Assembly: GCF_022627325.1 (NCBI RefSeq) | Contig: NZ_JAETZZ010000007.1 | Span: 1 to 64,000 of the forward strand | Direction: 5' to 3' | Length of the DNA stretch: 64,000 nt | Origin: Pseudomonas putida | GTDB taxonomy: Bacteria > Pseudomonadota > Gammaproteobacteria > Pseudomonadales > Pseudomonadaceae | Shown here: in pieces, positions 52,001-60,901 of the stretch | Layout of the letters: every line of letters starts with the position of its first letter | Position numbering within the stretch: position 1 is the first letter of the stretch | Program-made: the position numbers and the translations under genes | Notes under the pieces: generated by a model | Told to the model about the DNA's origin: nothing | Database searches by the model: none | What the model saw: the letters and a program-made list of their open reading frames with translations, nothing else

Positions 52001-52627
52001 ATGAGCCAACCCGATTACAAGCGCCTGAACAAAGACGACGCCGTGGTGTTGCTGGTCGATCACCAGACTGGCCTTATCTCACTTGTGCAGGACTTTTCGC
52101 CAAACGAATTCAAGAACAACGTTCTGGCGCTGGGCGACCTGGCCAAGTTCTTCGGGCTGCCGACCATCCTTACCACCAGCTTCGAGCAAGGTCCCAATGG
52201 CCCGCTGGTGCCTGAACTGAAAGAGATGTTCCCGGACGCGCCTTACATTGCCCGCCCTGGCCAGATCAATGCCTGGGACAACGAAGACTTCGTCAAGGCA
52301 ATCAAGGCCACCGGCCGCAAGCAACTGATCATCGCCGGTGTGGTTACCGACGTGTGCGTAGCGTTCCCCACCCTGTCGGCACTGGCCGAGGGTTTCGAGG
52401 TCTTCGTGGTGACCGATGCCTCAGGCACCTTCAATCAAACCGTGCAGCAGGCGGCGTGGGTCCGCATGACCGAGGCGGGCGCGCAGATGATGAACTGGTT
52501 CTCGGTGGCCTGTGAGCTGCACCGTGACTGGCGCAACGATATCGAGGGGCTGGGCAATCTGCTGTCACAGCGCATTCCCAACTACCGCAACCTGATGAAC
52601 AGCTATGCGGCGTTGAGCGCGCGTTGA
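52001..52627 (+). CDS. YcaC-like isochorismatase-family cysteine hydrolase, copy 3
   Basis: This 208-residue paralog of the genes at 41490 and 47040 is more diverged (MSQPDYKRLNKDDAVVLLVD; LISLVQDFSPNEFKNNVLAL). It has the same catalytic Asp (VDHQTG), Lys (KATGRKQLIIAG) and Cys (VTDVCVAF). ATG at 52001 after CCAAGGAG. It lacks the upstream block of the other two and instead follows a small AraC-type gene, so regulation differs. Confidence 0.88.
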   Translation: MSQPDYKRLNKDDAVVLLVDHQTGLISLVQDFSPNEFKNNVLALGDLAKFFGLPTILTTSFEQGPNGPLVPELKEMFPDAPYIARPGQINAWDNEDFVKAIKATGRKQLIIAGVVTDVCVAFPTLSALAEGFEVFVVTDASGTFNQTVQQAAWVRMTEAGAQMMNWFSVACELHRDWRNDIEGLGNLLSQRIPNYRNLMNSYAALSAR

Positions 52628-52637
52628 TGTGACGCGA

Positions 52638-52679
52638 GGGCCGCTAGGCGGCCCAACCGCCGGTCAAGCCGGCTCCCGC
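52638..52679. repeat. REP element
   Basis: GGGCCGCTAGGCGGCCCAAC then CGCCGGTCAAGCCGGCTCCC, a single REP copy between the convergent ycaC copy 3 and the large kinase gene. Confidence 0.75.
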
Positions 52680-52789
52680 TTGGATTGTGCCAGCTTTCGG
52701 GGGCAGTCCAAGTGCAGGGCCGATCGAGCTTGAGCAACTGGGCTAGCTGAGGGCGCTTGCCGGCCATTGGCCGGTGCCGAAAGGAGAAT

Positions 52790-55700
52790 TCAGGGCTGCT
52801 GCAGCGCGAGGGTAAGCCGAATCCTGCACCCACCCAGTGCCGAAACCTGCGCCTGCAACTGCCCCCCATGGGCCTGTACCACCGAATTGCAGATCGCCAG
52901 GCCCATCCCCAAACCGCCGCTCTTGGTCGTATAGAACGCGCCGAATACCTGATCCCGCTCCTCCGGAGCGATGCCCGGGCCGTTATCATCGACGCAGATC
53001 TGCACTTTGTCTGCCAGCACCTCGGATGAAATCTGCAGCAATCCATCGCTGCGATAGCCCGCCAGCGCCTCCAGCGCATTGGTGATGAGGTTGAACACCA
53101 ACTGCTGCAATTGCACGGGGTCGGCCATCACGCTTACCCCGGCATGCAATCTGGTCTGCACCTCCACCTTGCATTTGCCGGCATCCCCAGAGGTCAGCCG
53201 CACTACTTCCAGAATCAGGTCGTCCAGCTTCACCGCCTTGAGCTGCATCGGCGTTTGTTTGGCCAGCGAGCGCAGTGCCCGCACGATGTTGGCGGCGCGC
53301 TCGCTGTCGTTGCGAATGTCTTCCAGGCCGGCAATGGCTTCCTTCAGATCAGGTGTTTCGCGCTTGAGCCAGCGCAGGCTGGCTGCGGCATTGGCGGCGA
53401 TACCCAGAAGCGGCTGGCTGATCTCGTGGGCGATGGATGCCGAAAGCTCGTTCATCACCTGCTGGTGCGCACTGCTGGCAAGCTGCGCACGTGAACGGCG
53501 CAGTTCGGCTTCCATCTGCGCGCGAGTCTGGTTGTCTTCGGCCAGGCGCGTATAGAACTTTGCCGTCTGCAGCGACACCGCCGCTTGCGAGGCCAGAATC
53601 TCCAGCATGGCCAGGCGCTGGCTGCCGAACAGGTTCGGCACCAGGCGGTTCTCCAGGTAAACCAAGCCGATCAGCACACCCTGGATCACCAATGGCAGGC
53701 ACAGTACCGAGCGCGCATTGCGCGCCTGCAGCTCTTGGCGGAAGGCTTCCGGGCATTCGCTCAGGGCATCGTCGAGCACCAGCGGTTTCTTGGTGCGCAT
53801 GGTGGCGTTGATGATCGACAGCGGGGCCTGGGTCAGGAATTTCTGGCAGTTGTCCATGTGCACATGCAGGCCGACATCATCGATATAGGCCAGGGCGGCC
53901 ATCTGGAACTCCGCGCCGCTGACGATCAGCAGTGCGCCGTGATCGGCGCCGGAGTGCTGGGTCAGGTGGCCCATCAGCGTCTCGATGAGGCCTTCGAGCA
54001 ACACCTCTTCGGACAGCGCCCGTGCAGCTTCGATACCCGCTTCCAGGTCCAGCCGCGCCTGGCTGGACGAACGGTGGGTTTCTTGTACCGGCTGGGTGCG
54101 CAGGAACGGGTGCAGTGTCTCGAGTTGGCGCACTTTGCCAGTCGCGCCCCAGATATGAAAACAGTCGCGGGCAATGCGCAGGTGCAGGTTGGCGCCAGAG
54201 ATCAAGCCGTTAGGGATGCATACCTCGGCCAGTTGTTCGTGAGCCAGGGCCTGCTCATGAATGAACCCGGCAGTGGTGGCGGCGATCTGTGCCTGATCGA
54301 AGCAGCGGATGGCGGCCATGCCGTCGTTATTGAGTTTGGCGATGACCCCTTCTATCAACAGCAGCTTGTTGCGGAAGGTAACCGGGTTGAAGTTCGCCCA
54401 ACTGGCAAAACGCACGCGCGCGGCTTGCAGCGCGGCCAGTTTGCTGGCAAGGCTGCCAGGTGCCTCGGGGCTGCCCAGCGCCAGGCCATGGAACAGGTAG
54501 TAGTCCGCCAGGTTGATGTGCGCAGGTGCCGCCCAGGCATGCTCGTCCGCACAGGCAAGGCTGTGTATGGCCTGCTTGATGTTGCCCAGGTAGAAGGCCG
54601 ACATGCCGCTGAACAGGTGTTTGAAGAACAGGGTCGTTGGTGATCTTACCTCCCCGGACGAGCCTGAGCAGGGGGTGCCGCACAGGTCGGCGACGAATGC
54701 TTGTTGGGCCAAGAGGATATGTTCAATGTCGCTGTAGTTGTACCTGCGCACGGTGGCCAAGCCTTGTGCCACTTCATCGGCAACTTCCGGCAGGTAGCGC
54801 CCCATGAACAGCGAGTCCGAGACCAAGTGATTGCAGGCATAGCAACTCATTGCCAGGTCGCCGCTCAAGCGGCCTGAATCAACAGCCTCCAGGGCGGTGC
54901 GCCGGGCGAATTCCATGGGGGCAGTCCAGGCACTGACCTGGTCCAGGGCAAGCAGGGCGCTGGTCAGGTCTGCCTCGAAGCCGTGACGCTCGATCAGTTT
55001 CAGTGCCGCCAGGCAGCAGGCATGCCCATCGTGGTAGGCACCGAAACGCTCGGCGATCATCACCCCGTACCAGGCCAGCCCATAGGTGCTGCCGGGCGCA
55101 ACGCCCTGGCTCAGGGACAACTCCACGAGCTTGGCCAAGTGCAGGAAACAAATATCGTCCTGGACGAAAAAAGACGATGAAAGGGTCGCCAGCAGGCCAA
55201 CGGCGACCGTCACCTCCTGCGCATTGCACCGCGGCAGTGACTCCAGGCAGTGGCGGCCTTTGCGCTCGATCAGGGCCTGCACAACGGCGAAGCTGGCCTC
55301 GACCTGGGCCTGATTGCTACCGCGGTCCAGGGTGATGCCCAGTAGCTCGAGGCCGTAAAGCGCTGCACTGATGGCCGCCTGATAGTCGCAGTGCAAGGTA
55401 TGCAAGCGTGCCTGCAGCCTGCAAACCTGCGCCTGGTCAAGGGGCGTTCTCGCCCGTTTCTGGCAATCGGCGAGACGGGCCTGAGCCTGCGGCATGCGTG
55501 ACAGCTGCATGTCGCACTCCGCTGCCAAGCAGGCGATGCTAAAAGCGTGTTGCGCATGGGCGGAAGGTGTCCCGCTGACGCGCAGCATAGGGTCGGCGGT
55601 GTGCAGGTAGCCTGCCGCCTGGTCAATGGCACCACTGTCGCGCGCTCGCAGGGCGGCCTCGCGCAGTAATGGCAGGAAGGCCTCGCAGGTATTCGTTTCA

Positions 55701-57847
55701 AACGCCTGGCCGCCGGTGCGTTGCAGCTGGTTGGCAATATCGAAGACGGCATCGTTCAGGTCGTCTTGCCATGTGTGCAGCATGGCGTGCGCGATCTGCG
55801 CATGCAGCTGTGCCCGTTCACGCAGCGGCGTGAGTGCGTAGGCGGCGCCCTGTACACGGTCATGGGCGAAACCCAGGCCCTTGTTACCCGGCAGCAGGAA
55901 GCCCGCGGCAGTCAGTGCTCGGAGCGATTCGGCGCAGAGCCCGGCAGGCAGCCCCAGGATGTGCTCAAGCAGCCGCTCATCGCAACGGTTGCCGACCGCG
56001 CTGGCAATGCGCAGCGTATCGCGCTGGGCAGGGGGCAGGCGCACCATGCGCTGGACCATCAGGTCGGCGACGTTATCGGCGTAACGGTGGCGCGACACCG
56101 CTTCCAATGACCATGACCAGCGCATGGCTTGGGTGTCGAACGTAAACAGCCCATCCTCGACCATCGCGGTGAGGATCTGGTTGATGAAAAACGGGTTGCC
56201 CGCGGTCTTGTCGTGCACCAGTTGCGCAACCTCCAGAGCAGCCTCGGGCTGCACGTGGTAGCGCTCGCCGATAAGCGCTGTCACAGCGCTCACGGTAAGC
56301 GGGCGCAGGTTCAAGGTGGTGCTGCGTACCGGGGCTGCAGGCGTCAGGGCATTGCTGCTGGGGTGGGCATCGTTGCGCCGGGCGAAAATCAGCAAGAGGT
56401 TGCCCGGCGGTTTGGCGAACAGCTCCGCCAGCAAGTGCTGGGTGCCATCGTCGGCCCACTGCATGTCGTCCAGGAACAGCACCAGCGGGTGGCCCGGCCG
56501 GCTGAGTACATGGAGGAACTCGACTATGGCCTTGAGCTCTTTCTGCAAGGCCAACCGCGAAGGTTTTTCCGGCAGTTCAGGCAGTGGGCCGATGATCAGG
56601 TTGAGGTCTGGCGCCAGCTTGCCCAGCAGGCGGCCACGGCCTTTTAGCCGGCGCAGGATCTCGCGGCGCAGCGTTTCGAGGTCTTGGCTGTTTTTGGCCA
56701 GCAACTGCGTGGCCAGCGACTGCAGAATTTCGATCCAGGGCGCGTAGGGCACTGCCTGTTCGAGGCTGTTGCATTTGCCGATGGCCCAATAGCCGTGGGC
56801 ATCGGCCCTCAGCGCCGTCTCGACAAGGCGCGACTTGCCCATGCCGGTCGCACCGCTGATGAACAGCGCTTGCGGTGTGCTGTTACGGCGCACGGCTTTC
56901 ATCAGCAGAGCGATCACCTTCTGCTCGGCATCGCGACCGTACAGGCGTTCGCGGCTGGGCGCGATACCGTCCGCGCTGCCTGGTTCAAAGCCTTCGATGG
57001 CCTGCGTGGTGGCCCACTGCCGCTGACAATGGTCAAGGTCGATGGCCAGGGCACGTGCGCTCTGGTAACGGGCTTCAGGCTCTTTGGCCAGCGCTTTGGC
57101 GAGGATGTCGCTTAGCGCCAGCGGCACCCTGGCATCGACTTCGTTGGCTGCCCGCGGCTGCACGCCGGCATGTAGCTGGCGCCAGTGCAGCTTGTCGCGC
57201 CCGCGCAAGGGTAGCTCGCCCAGGAGCAACTGGTAGAGGATCGCGCCCAAGGCATAGATGTCGCTGCGCTGATCGCGGCTGGTGCCATGGGGGCAGAGTT
57301 GCTCCGGTGCCAGGTAGGCCCAGTTGCCGATGGGCGTTTGCTGTGCGCTGCCCTGTGCCTGAGTGTCGGCGCTGAAAAAACCAAGCCGCACACGCTGCGC
57401 TTTGCCGATGCAGATATGTTCCGGTTGCAAGGCCCCATGCAGCACATTGTGCTCATGAGCCTGCGCCAGAGCCTTCGCAGCGTTTACCGCAACGCCGAGA
57501 AAAGTCGCAATCGCCGCCGGGCCTTGGGCGATGAGGTCCGCGACCGAACGGCCTGCCGGGTATACCAGCAATGAGCCTTCGGCGCAGCGCAGAAAAGCCG
57601 AAGGGAGCACCGCCCACTCAGGGTCAAGGTGCAGGCGGTAGTCGCGTTCCAGGCGTTGGCAGGCGGCGGGCGCTTCGACCGGGGCGCGCACGGCTAGCCA
57701 GGCCAGGCGTGTGACAGGGTCGTGCAGGCGGAAGTAAGTGAGGTCGCCTAGCTGGCCCCGTTGCGTGATGTCACACCGGTTCAACCAGCCTTCGTCAATA
57801 GACTGAACGTAGTCGACGTGCCCGTGCACAAGGCGTTCATCGAGCAT
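52790..57847 (-). CDS. Pseudokinase / STAND ATPase / GAF / sensor histidine kinase (1685 residues)
   Basis: This is a very large cytoplasmic signalling protein without membrane segments. Residues ~10-280 form a Ser/Thr kinase fold that keeps APE (180-182) and DIYALG but lacks catalytic residues: the HRD loop reads LHGALQPEH (137-144), DFG reads GFF (156-158), and VAIK reads LAVRAP. Residues ~300-600 form an AAA/STAND ATPase with Walker A GATGMGKS (332-339) and Walker B LFLDDMQW (D460, D461). A long helical/TPR-like region runs to ~1240. A GAF domain follows (~1250-1420), then HisKA with His1474 (IAHEISQPL) and HATPase with FNLITNALEAL, DDNGPGIAP and GGLGMGLAI. ATG 57847 follows AGGGGGTGATGG. 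It is divergent from its probable response regulator. Confidence 0.93.
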   Translation of the reverse strand: MLDERLVHGHVDYVQSIDEGWLNRCDITQRGQLGDLTYFRLHDPVTRLAWLAVRAPVEAPAACQRLERDYRLHLDPEWAVLPSAFLRCAEGSLLVYPAGRSVADLIAQGPAAIATFLGVAVNAAKALAQAHEHNVLHGALQPEHICIGKAQRVRLGFFSADTQAQGSAQQTPIGNWAYLAPEQLCPHGTSRDQRSDIYALGAILYQLLLGELPLRGRDKLHWRQLHAGVQPRAANEVDARVPLALSDILAKALAKEPEARYQSARALAIDLDHCQRQWATTQAIEGFEPGSADGIAPSRERLYGRDAEQKVIALLMKAVRRNSTPQALFISGATGMGKSRLVETALRADAHGYWAIGKCNSLEQAVPYAPWIEILQSLATQLLAKNSQDLETLRREILRRLKGRGRLLGKLAPDLNLIIGPLPELPEKPSRLALQKELKAIVEFLHVLSRPGHPLVLFLDDMQWADDGTQHLLAELFAKPPGNLLLIFARRNDAHPSSNALTPAAPVRSTTLNLRPLTVSAVTALIGERYHVQPEAALEVAQLVHDKTAGNPFFINQILTAMVEDGLFTFDTQAMRWSWSLEAVSRHRYADNVADLMVQRMVRLPPAQRDTLRIASAVGNRCDERLLEHILGLPAGLCAESLRALTAAGFLLPGNKGLGFAHDRVQGAAYALTPLRERAQLHAQIAHAMLHTWQDDLNDAVFDIANQLQRTGGQAFETNTCEAFLPLLREAALRARDSGAIDQAAGYLHTADPMLRVSGTPSAHAQHAFSIACLAAECDMQLSRMPQAQARLADCQKRARTPLDQAQVCRLQARLHTLHCDYQAAISAALYGLELLGITLDRGSNQAQVEASFAVVQALIERKGRHCLESLPRCNAQEVTVAVGLLATLSSSFFVQDDICFLHLAKLVELSLSQGVAPGSTYGLAWYGVMIAERFGAYHDGHACCLAALKLIERHGFEADLTSALLALDQVSAWTAPMEFARRTALEAVDSGRLSGDLAMSCYACNHLVSDSLFMGRYLPEVADEVAQGLATVRRYNYSDIEHILLAQQAFVADLCGTPCSGSSGEVRSPTTLFFKHLFSGMSAFYLGNIKQAIHSLACADEHAWAAPAHINLADYYLFHGLALGSPEAPGSLASKLAALQAARVRFASWANFNPVTFRNKLLLIEGVIAKLNNDGMAAIRCFDQAQIAATTAGFIHEQALAHEQLAEVCIPNGLISGANLHLRIARDCFHIWGATGKVRQLETLHPFLRTQPVQETHRSSSQARLDLEAGIEAARALSEEVLLEGLIETLMGHLTQHSGADHGALLIVSGAEFQMAALAYIDDVGLHVHMDNCQKFLTQAPLSIINATMRTKKPLVLDDALSECPEAFRQELQARNARSVLCLPLVIQGVLIGLVYLENRLVPNLFGSQRLAMLEILASQAAVSLQTAKFYTRLAEDNQTRAQMEAELRRSRAQLASSAHQQVMNELSASIAHEISQPLLGIAANAAASLRWLKRETPDLKEAIAGLEDIRNDSERAANIVRALRSLAKQTPMQLKAVKLDDLILEVVRLTSGDAGKCKVEVQTRLHAGVSVMADPVQLQQLVFNLITNALEALAGYRSDGLLQISSEVLADKVQICVDDNGPGIAPEERDQVFGAFYTTKSGGLGMGLAICNSVVQAHGGQLQAQVSALGGCRIRLTLALQQP

Positions 57848-58080
57848 CCATCACCCCCTGCTTGGCGACATCCAGAGGCGCGAGTATACGCAGCGAAACC
57901 CTTGCCCTTGATGCAGGGAGGCAGCTTGGCAGGATTGGGCACCATCTTGACCGTTATGAGCCCCGGTGCAGCGGCGCACGCTTGTATAGTCCTGATGCCA
58001 ACCTATCCCTCGGGATAATTGTTAGATCGCGCCCGCTGGCCTAGATTGCACAAGGCCGCGCAACCGCCCGTGCCCGCGAG
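57848..58080. promoter_or_regulatory. Divergent control region of kinase and response regulator
   Basis: This 233-base region separates the two divergent signalling genes. I see no convincing sigma-70 boxes or strong palindromes by eye. It is the natural place for autoregulation by the two-headed response regulator. Confidence 0.4.
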
Positions 58081-59082
58081 ATGAAGCCCATGATCCGATT
58101 AGGCAATGCCCAAGTATCGTTGGAGCGGCGAGAAGCCTTCGTCGACGGCAAGCCGGTGCCTTTGGGCGGGCGTGCGTTCGAGGTGCTGGCCACCTTGATC
58201 AAGGCCAAGGGCCGCGTGGTCGGCAAAGACGAGCTGTTCAGCCAGGTCTGGGCGGGCACGGTGGTTGAAGACAACAACCTGCAGGTGCAGGTCTCTTTGC
58301 TGCGCAAGGCCTTTGGCGCCCCGGGTCTGATCCAGACGGTACCACGGCGTGGCTACCGGCTGGCTGTCGACGTTGTCCTCGATCTGCCGCGCACTGCCCT
58401 GGGTAAGCCACCCTTGGAGGACGCGGCAGAGGGCCTGGTAGATCTGGGCGACAGTGCCAGCGTGCCGGTGCTGGTGGTGGATGACGACCCGGCGGTGCGC
58501 AAGGCTCTGGCGCGGCTGTTCCGTTCACAGGATATCGCGCATCGGTTGTATGCCTCGGCTGAAGAACTGTTCGAAGGCCAGGCAGATACGCCCTACGCGT
58601 GCCTGTTGCTGGACATGAACCTGCCGGAGGCCAGCGGGCTGGAGGTCCAGGATGTACTGCGTCGGCTCGACCTGCCCTGGCCGGTCATCTTCATGACCGG
58701 TTACGGCACCATCCCCATGACGGTGCAGGCCATGCGCGCAGGTGCGGTGGAGTTTCTGACCAAGCCCTTTGACGAAGCGCAGTTGCTGACGGTACTCGAC
58801 GCGGCGCGCGCACGGGCCTTGGTGCAAGGTCGCAAATGGCATCGAGCGCGGCAGGTGAAGGAGAAATACCAGCGCCTTACCCAGCGTGAGCGTCAGGTGT
58901 TCTCGTTGGTGGTCGATGGCCTTTCGCACAAACAGATTGCCAAGCAGATCGGCACCAGCGAGGTGACCACGAAGGTCCACAAGAAGAACATCATGAACAA
59001 GATGCAGTCGCGCTCACTGGTCGAACTGGTCGCCATGCACAACGTCATCGAGTCGTGTGCCGAGGGCCAGGGCCCGGCATGA
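58081..59082 (+). CDS. Response regulator with winged helix, receiver and LuxR HTH
   Basis: This 333-residue regulator has an unusual order. Residues ~5-105 are an OmpR/CadC-type winged helix (GGRAFEVLATLIKAKGRVVG; TVPRRGYRLAVDV). Residues ~128-245 are a FixJ-like receiver with acidic pocket DDD (134-136), phospho-Asp D178 (LLLDMNLPE) and K228 (TKPF). Residues ~263-322 are a LuxR HTH (LTQRERQVFSLVVDGLSHKQ; TTKVHKKNIMNKM). It thus has two DNA-binding domains. ATG at 58081, with a second ATG at 58090. It is probably phosphorylated by the divergent kinase. Confidence 0.92.
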   Translation: MKPMIRLGNAQVSLERREAFVDGKPVPLGGRAFEVLATLIKAKGRVVGKDELFSQVWAGTVVEDNNLQVQVSLLRKAFGAPGLIQTVPRRGYRLAVDVVLDLPRTALGKPPLEDAAEGLVDLGDSASVPVLVVDDDPAVRKALARLFRSQDIAHRLYASAEELFEGQADTPYACLLLDMNLPEASGLEVQDVLRRLDLPWPVIFMTGYGTIPMTVQAMRAGAVEFLTKPFDEAQLLTVLDAARARALVQGRKWHRARQVKEKYQRLTQRERQVFSLVVDGLSHKQIAKQIGTSEVTTKVHKKNIMNKMQSRSLVELVAMHNVIESCAEGQGPA

Positions 59083-59453
59083 ACGGAGTGGTGTGTATCG
59101 TTGATGACGATGCTTCAGTGCGAAAAAGCTTGGCCAACCTGTTGCGTTCGGCCGGGGTTGCCACGTTGCTGTTCGCCTCGGGTGAAGAGTTGCTGGCCTC
59201 TGAGCTGGCACCGATGGCCGGGTGTGTGCTGTTGGACCTGAAGATGCCTGGGCTGAGCGGCCTGGAGGTTCAGCGGGAACTGGCGCGGTTGGGCTGGCGG
59301 TTGCCGGTGATCTGTATGTCGGCGCACTGGGATGATTTGGCGGTGCAGGCGTCTATGCGCAACGGGGCATTGGCATGCCTTGGCAAACCATTCAGCGAAG
59401 AGGTTTTGCTTGGGGTTGTCGAAGAAGCCCTGGCAAGTGCAAGGCATTTGTGA
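59079..59453 (+). CDS. Single-domain response regulator (FixJ-type receiver)
   Basis: This 124-residue receiver has no output domain. ATG at 59079 overlaps the stop of the preceding regulator (ATGA), so translation is coupled. Acidic pocket VDDDAS (9-11), phospho-Asp D53 (LLDLKMPG), Ser81 in place of Thr (ICMSAHW) and K103 (LGKPFS) are present, so it should be phosphorylatable. It may act as a phosphate sink or relay, or compete with the two-headed regulator for the kinase. Confidence 0.88.
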   Translation: MNGVVCIVDDDASVRKSLANLLRSAGVATLLFASGEELLASELAPMAGCVLLDLKMPGLSGLEVQRELARLGWRLPVICMSAHWDDLAVQASMRNGALACLGKPFSEEVLLGVVEEALASARHL

Positions 59454-59557
59454 ACTTCAAGCCAGATGCTTCAGCGTCGACCTGTTTGGCAAGGGTCCCA
59501 AGCGCATGCCTCAGGGATAACGCGTTCGCCAAGAACAGCCAGCGTTGACCTTCAGTG

Positions 59558-59585
59558 CCCCATCGCCGGCAGGCCGGCGATGGGG
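59558..59585. terminator. Perfect REP-type hairpin between convergent genes
   Basis: CCCCATCGCCGGC (59558-59570) and GCCGGCGATGGGG (59573-59585) are perfectly complementary around two bases. It lies between the single receiver and the NRAMP-family gene and probably ends both transcripts. Confidence 0.7.
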
Positions 59586-59593
59586 CGAGGGGC

Positions 59594-60901
59594 TCAGCCC
59601 AGGCCGAGCAGATCCACACCCAACTGGAAGGCCACCCATAACGCCAGCCCGGTCGCGAATGCCAGCGCGATGTTTTCGAACAGGTTGTTGCGGTATTGCT
59701 TGCTGAGCAGCGACTTTTGGTTCGACATGATCAGCAGGCCCAGCGAAATGACAGGCAAGCCAATGATGTTCAACGCACTGACGCCAATGGTCAGGGTCAC
59801 GAAGTCGGGCATGCCCGGGATCGACCAGATCAGCGGCGTTACCAGAATGAACAGCATGAACCACTTGTGCATCGGGTCCTTGTGGAACTCTTTGCCGTAA
59901 CGCTCACGCCGCTGCGGGCGGACATGCTGGAAGGCATCGGTAATCAGCATCGGGAAGGCCGTGGTCTTGCCGGAAATGCTGGCGCACAGTGTGGCGAACA
60001 CACCGATGAAGAAGATGTACCAGCCGATCGGGCCGAAGAATATTTCCAGTGCCTTGCCCAGGTCGCCGAGGGTTTTCACTTCGATGCCGTTTGGCCGCAG
60101 TATTTCCGCGCCGACGATCCAGATGGCCAGGTTGATGACGATACCGATGAACACGGCGAACAGCAGGTCATTGCGCTGGATGCGTTTGTGTTGCGGGCCT
60201 ACCCAGCCCTTCTGGCGCATCACGTAGGGGTGCACGAAGTTGGCCACCGAGCCTGCCACCGCGCCGATCACCGACACCGCCACCAGCAGTGCACCGTGCA
60301 CGCCTTCGTCGGCGGGGATGCTGAAGCCGATGGTGCCTTTGACGATACCGGCCACATCCGGGCCAGACATTACGGCCAGTGCCAGAAACGCCAGCGTCAT
60401 CACCGCCAGCAGCAGCTTCATCACGCCTTCGATCATGGCGTAGATGTTGCGCCCGACCAGCATCCACACCGCCAGCACCACAGCCATCGAGCACAGCAGC
60501 GGGTAGTCGATGCGCAACAGCATCGCCAGCGCTTCGCCTGCGCCCTTGATCATGTAGGCGTTCATCAGGTGGCCCATCAGCAGCGCGTAGGCCAGCATGA
60601 ACCAGGCAAATATGGGGTGCAGTTGCGCGTACCCCTGGAGGATGGTCATGCCTTGGTTATTGCACAGCTGGAAGCGGGCGATGATGTTGACGATGAGGTA
60701 CCTGAGCAGCAACGAAACGGCCAGTACCCACATCATGGCGTAACCGTAGTTGGCGCCTGCCACGGATGAGGTTATCAGATCACCTGCGCCAAGCCAGGAC
60801 AACACCGCGATGATGCCTGGGCCCAGCAGTTTGATCAGCCGTGTTACGCGGCTTTGAGAGGGTGCGGCAGCACTGCCCTCGGCCGAATGAATGCTCGACA
60901 T
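59594..60901 (-). CDS. NRAMP-family transporter with altered metal-site motifs
   Basis: This 435-residue inner-membrane protein has about 11 transmembrane segments. ATG at 60901 (MSSIHSAEGSAAAPSQ) follows GGAGAC. The first helix aligns with NRAMP (LLGPGIIAVLSWLGAGDLIT, then GANYGYAMMW), but the DPGN metal motif reads GAGD. In helix 6 the MPH motif is replaced by a different stretch (GSVANFVHPYVM). Canonical Mn2+/Fe2+ transport therefore cannot be assumed. It may move another ion or organic substrate. It stands alone with no metal-regulator gene nearby. Confidence 0.83.
   Translation of the reverse strand: MSSIHSAEGSAAAPSQSRVTRLIKLLGPGIIAVLSWLGAGDLITSSVAGANYGYAMMWVLAVSLLLRYLIVNIIARFQLCNNQGMTILQGYAQLHPIFAWFMLAYALLMGHLMNAYMIKGAGEALAMLLRIDYPLLCSMAVVLAVWMLVGRNIYAMIEGVMKLLLAVMTLAFLALAVMSGPDVAGIVKGTIGFSIPADEGVHGALLVAVSVIGAVAGSVANFVHPYVMRQKGWVGPQHKRIQRNDLLFAVFIGIVINLAIWIVGAEILRPNGIEVKTLGDLGKALEIFFGPIGWYIFFIGVFATLCASISGKTTAFPMLITDAFQHVRPQRRERYGKEFHKDPMHKWFMLFILVTPLIWSIPGMPDFVTLTIGVSALNIIGLPVISLGLLIMSNQKSLLSKQYRNNLFENIALAFATGLALWVAFQLGVDLLGLG

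Noticed and set aside
59696..60769. 357-codon plus-strand frame rich in His, Gln and Asp
   Set aside because: Antisense of the NRAMP-family membrane protein; its composition is the mirror of hydrophobic codons.
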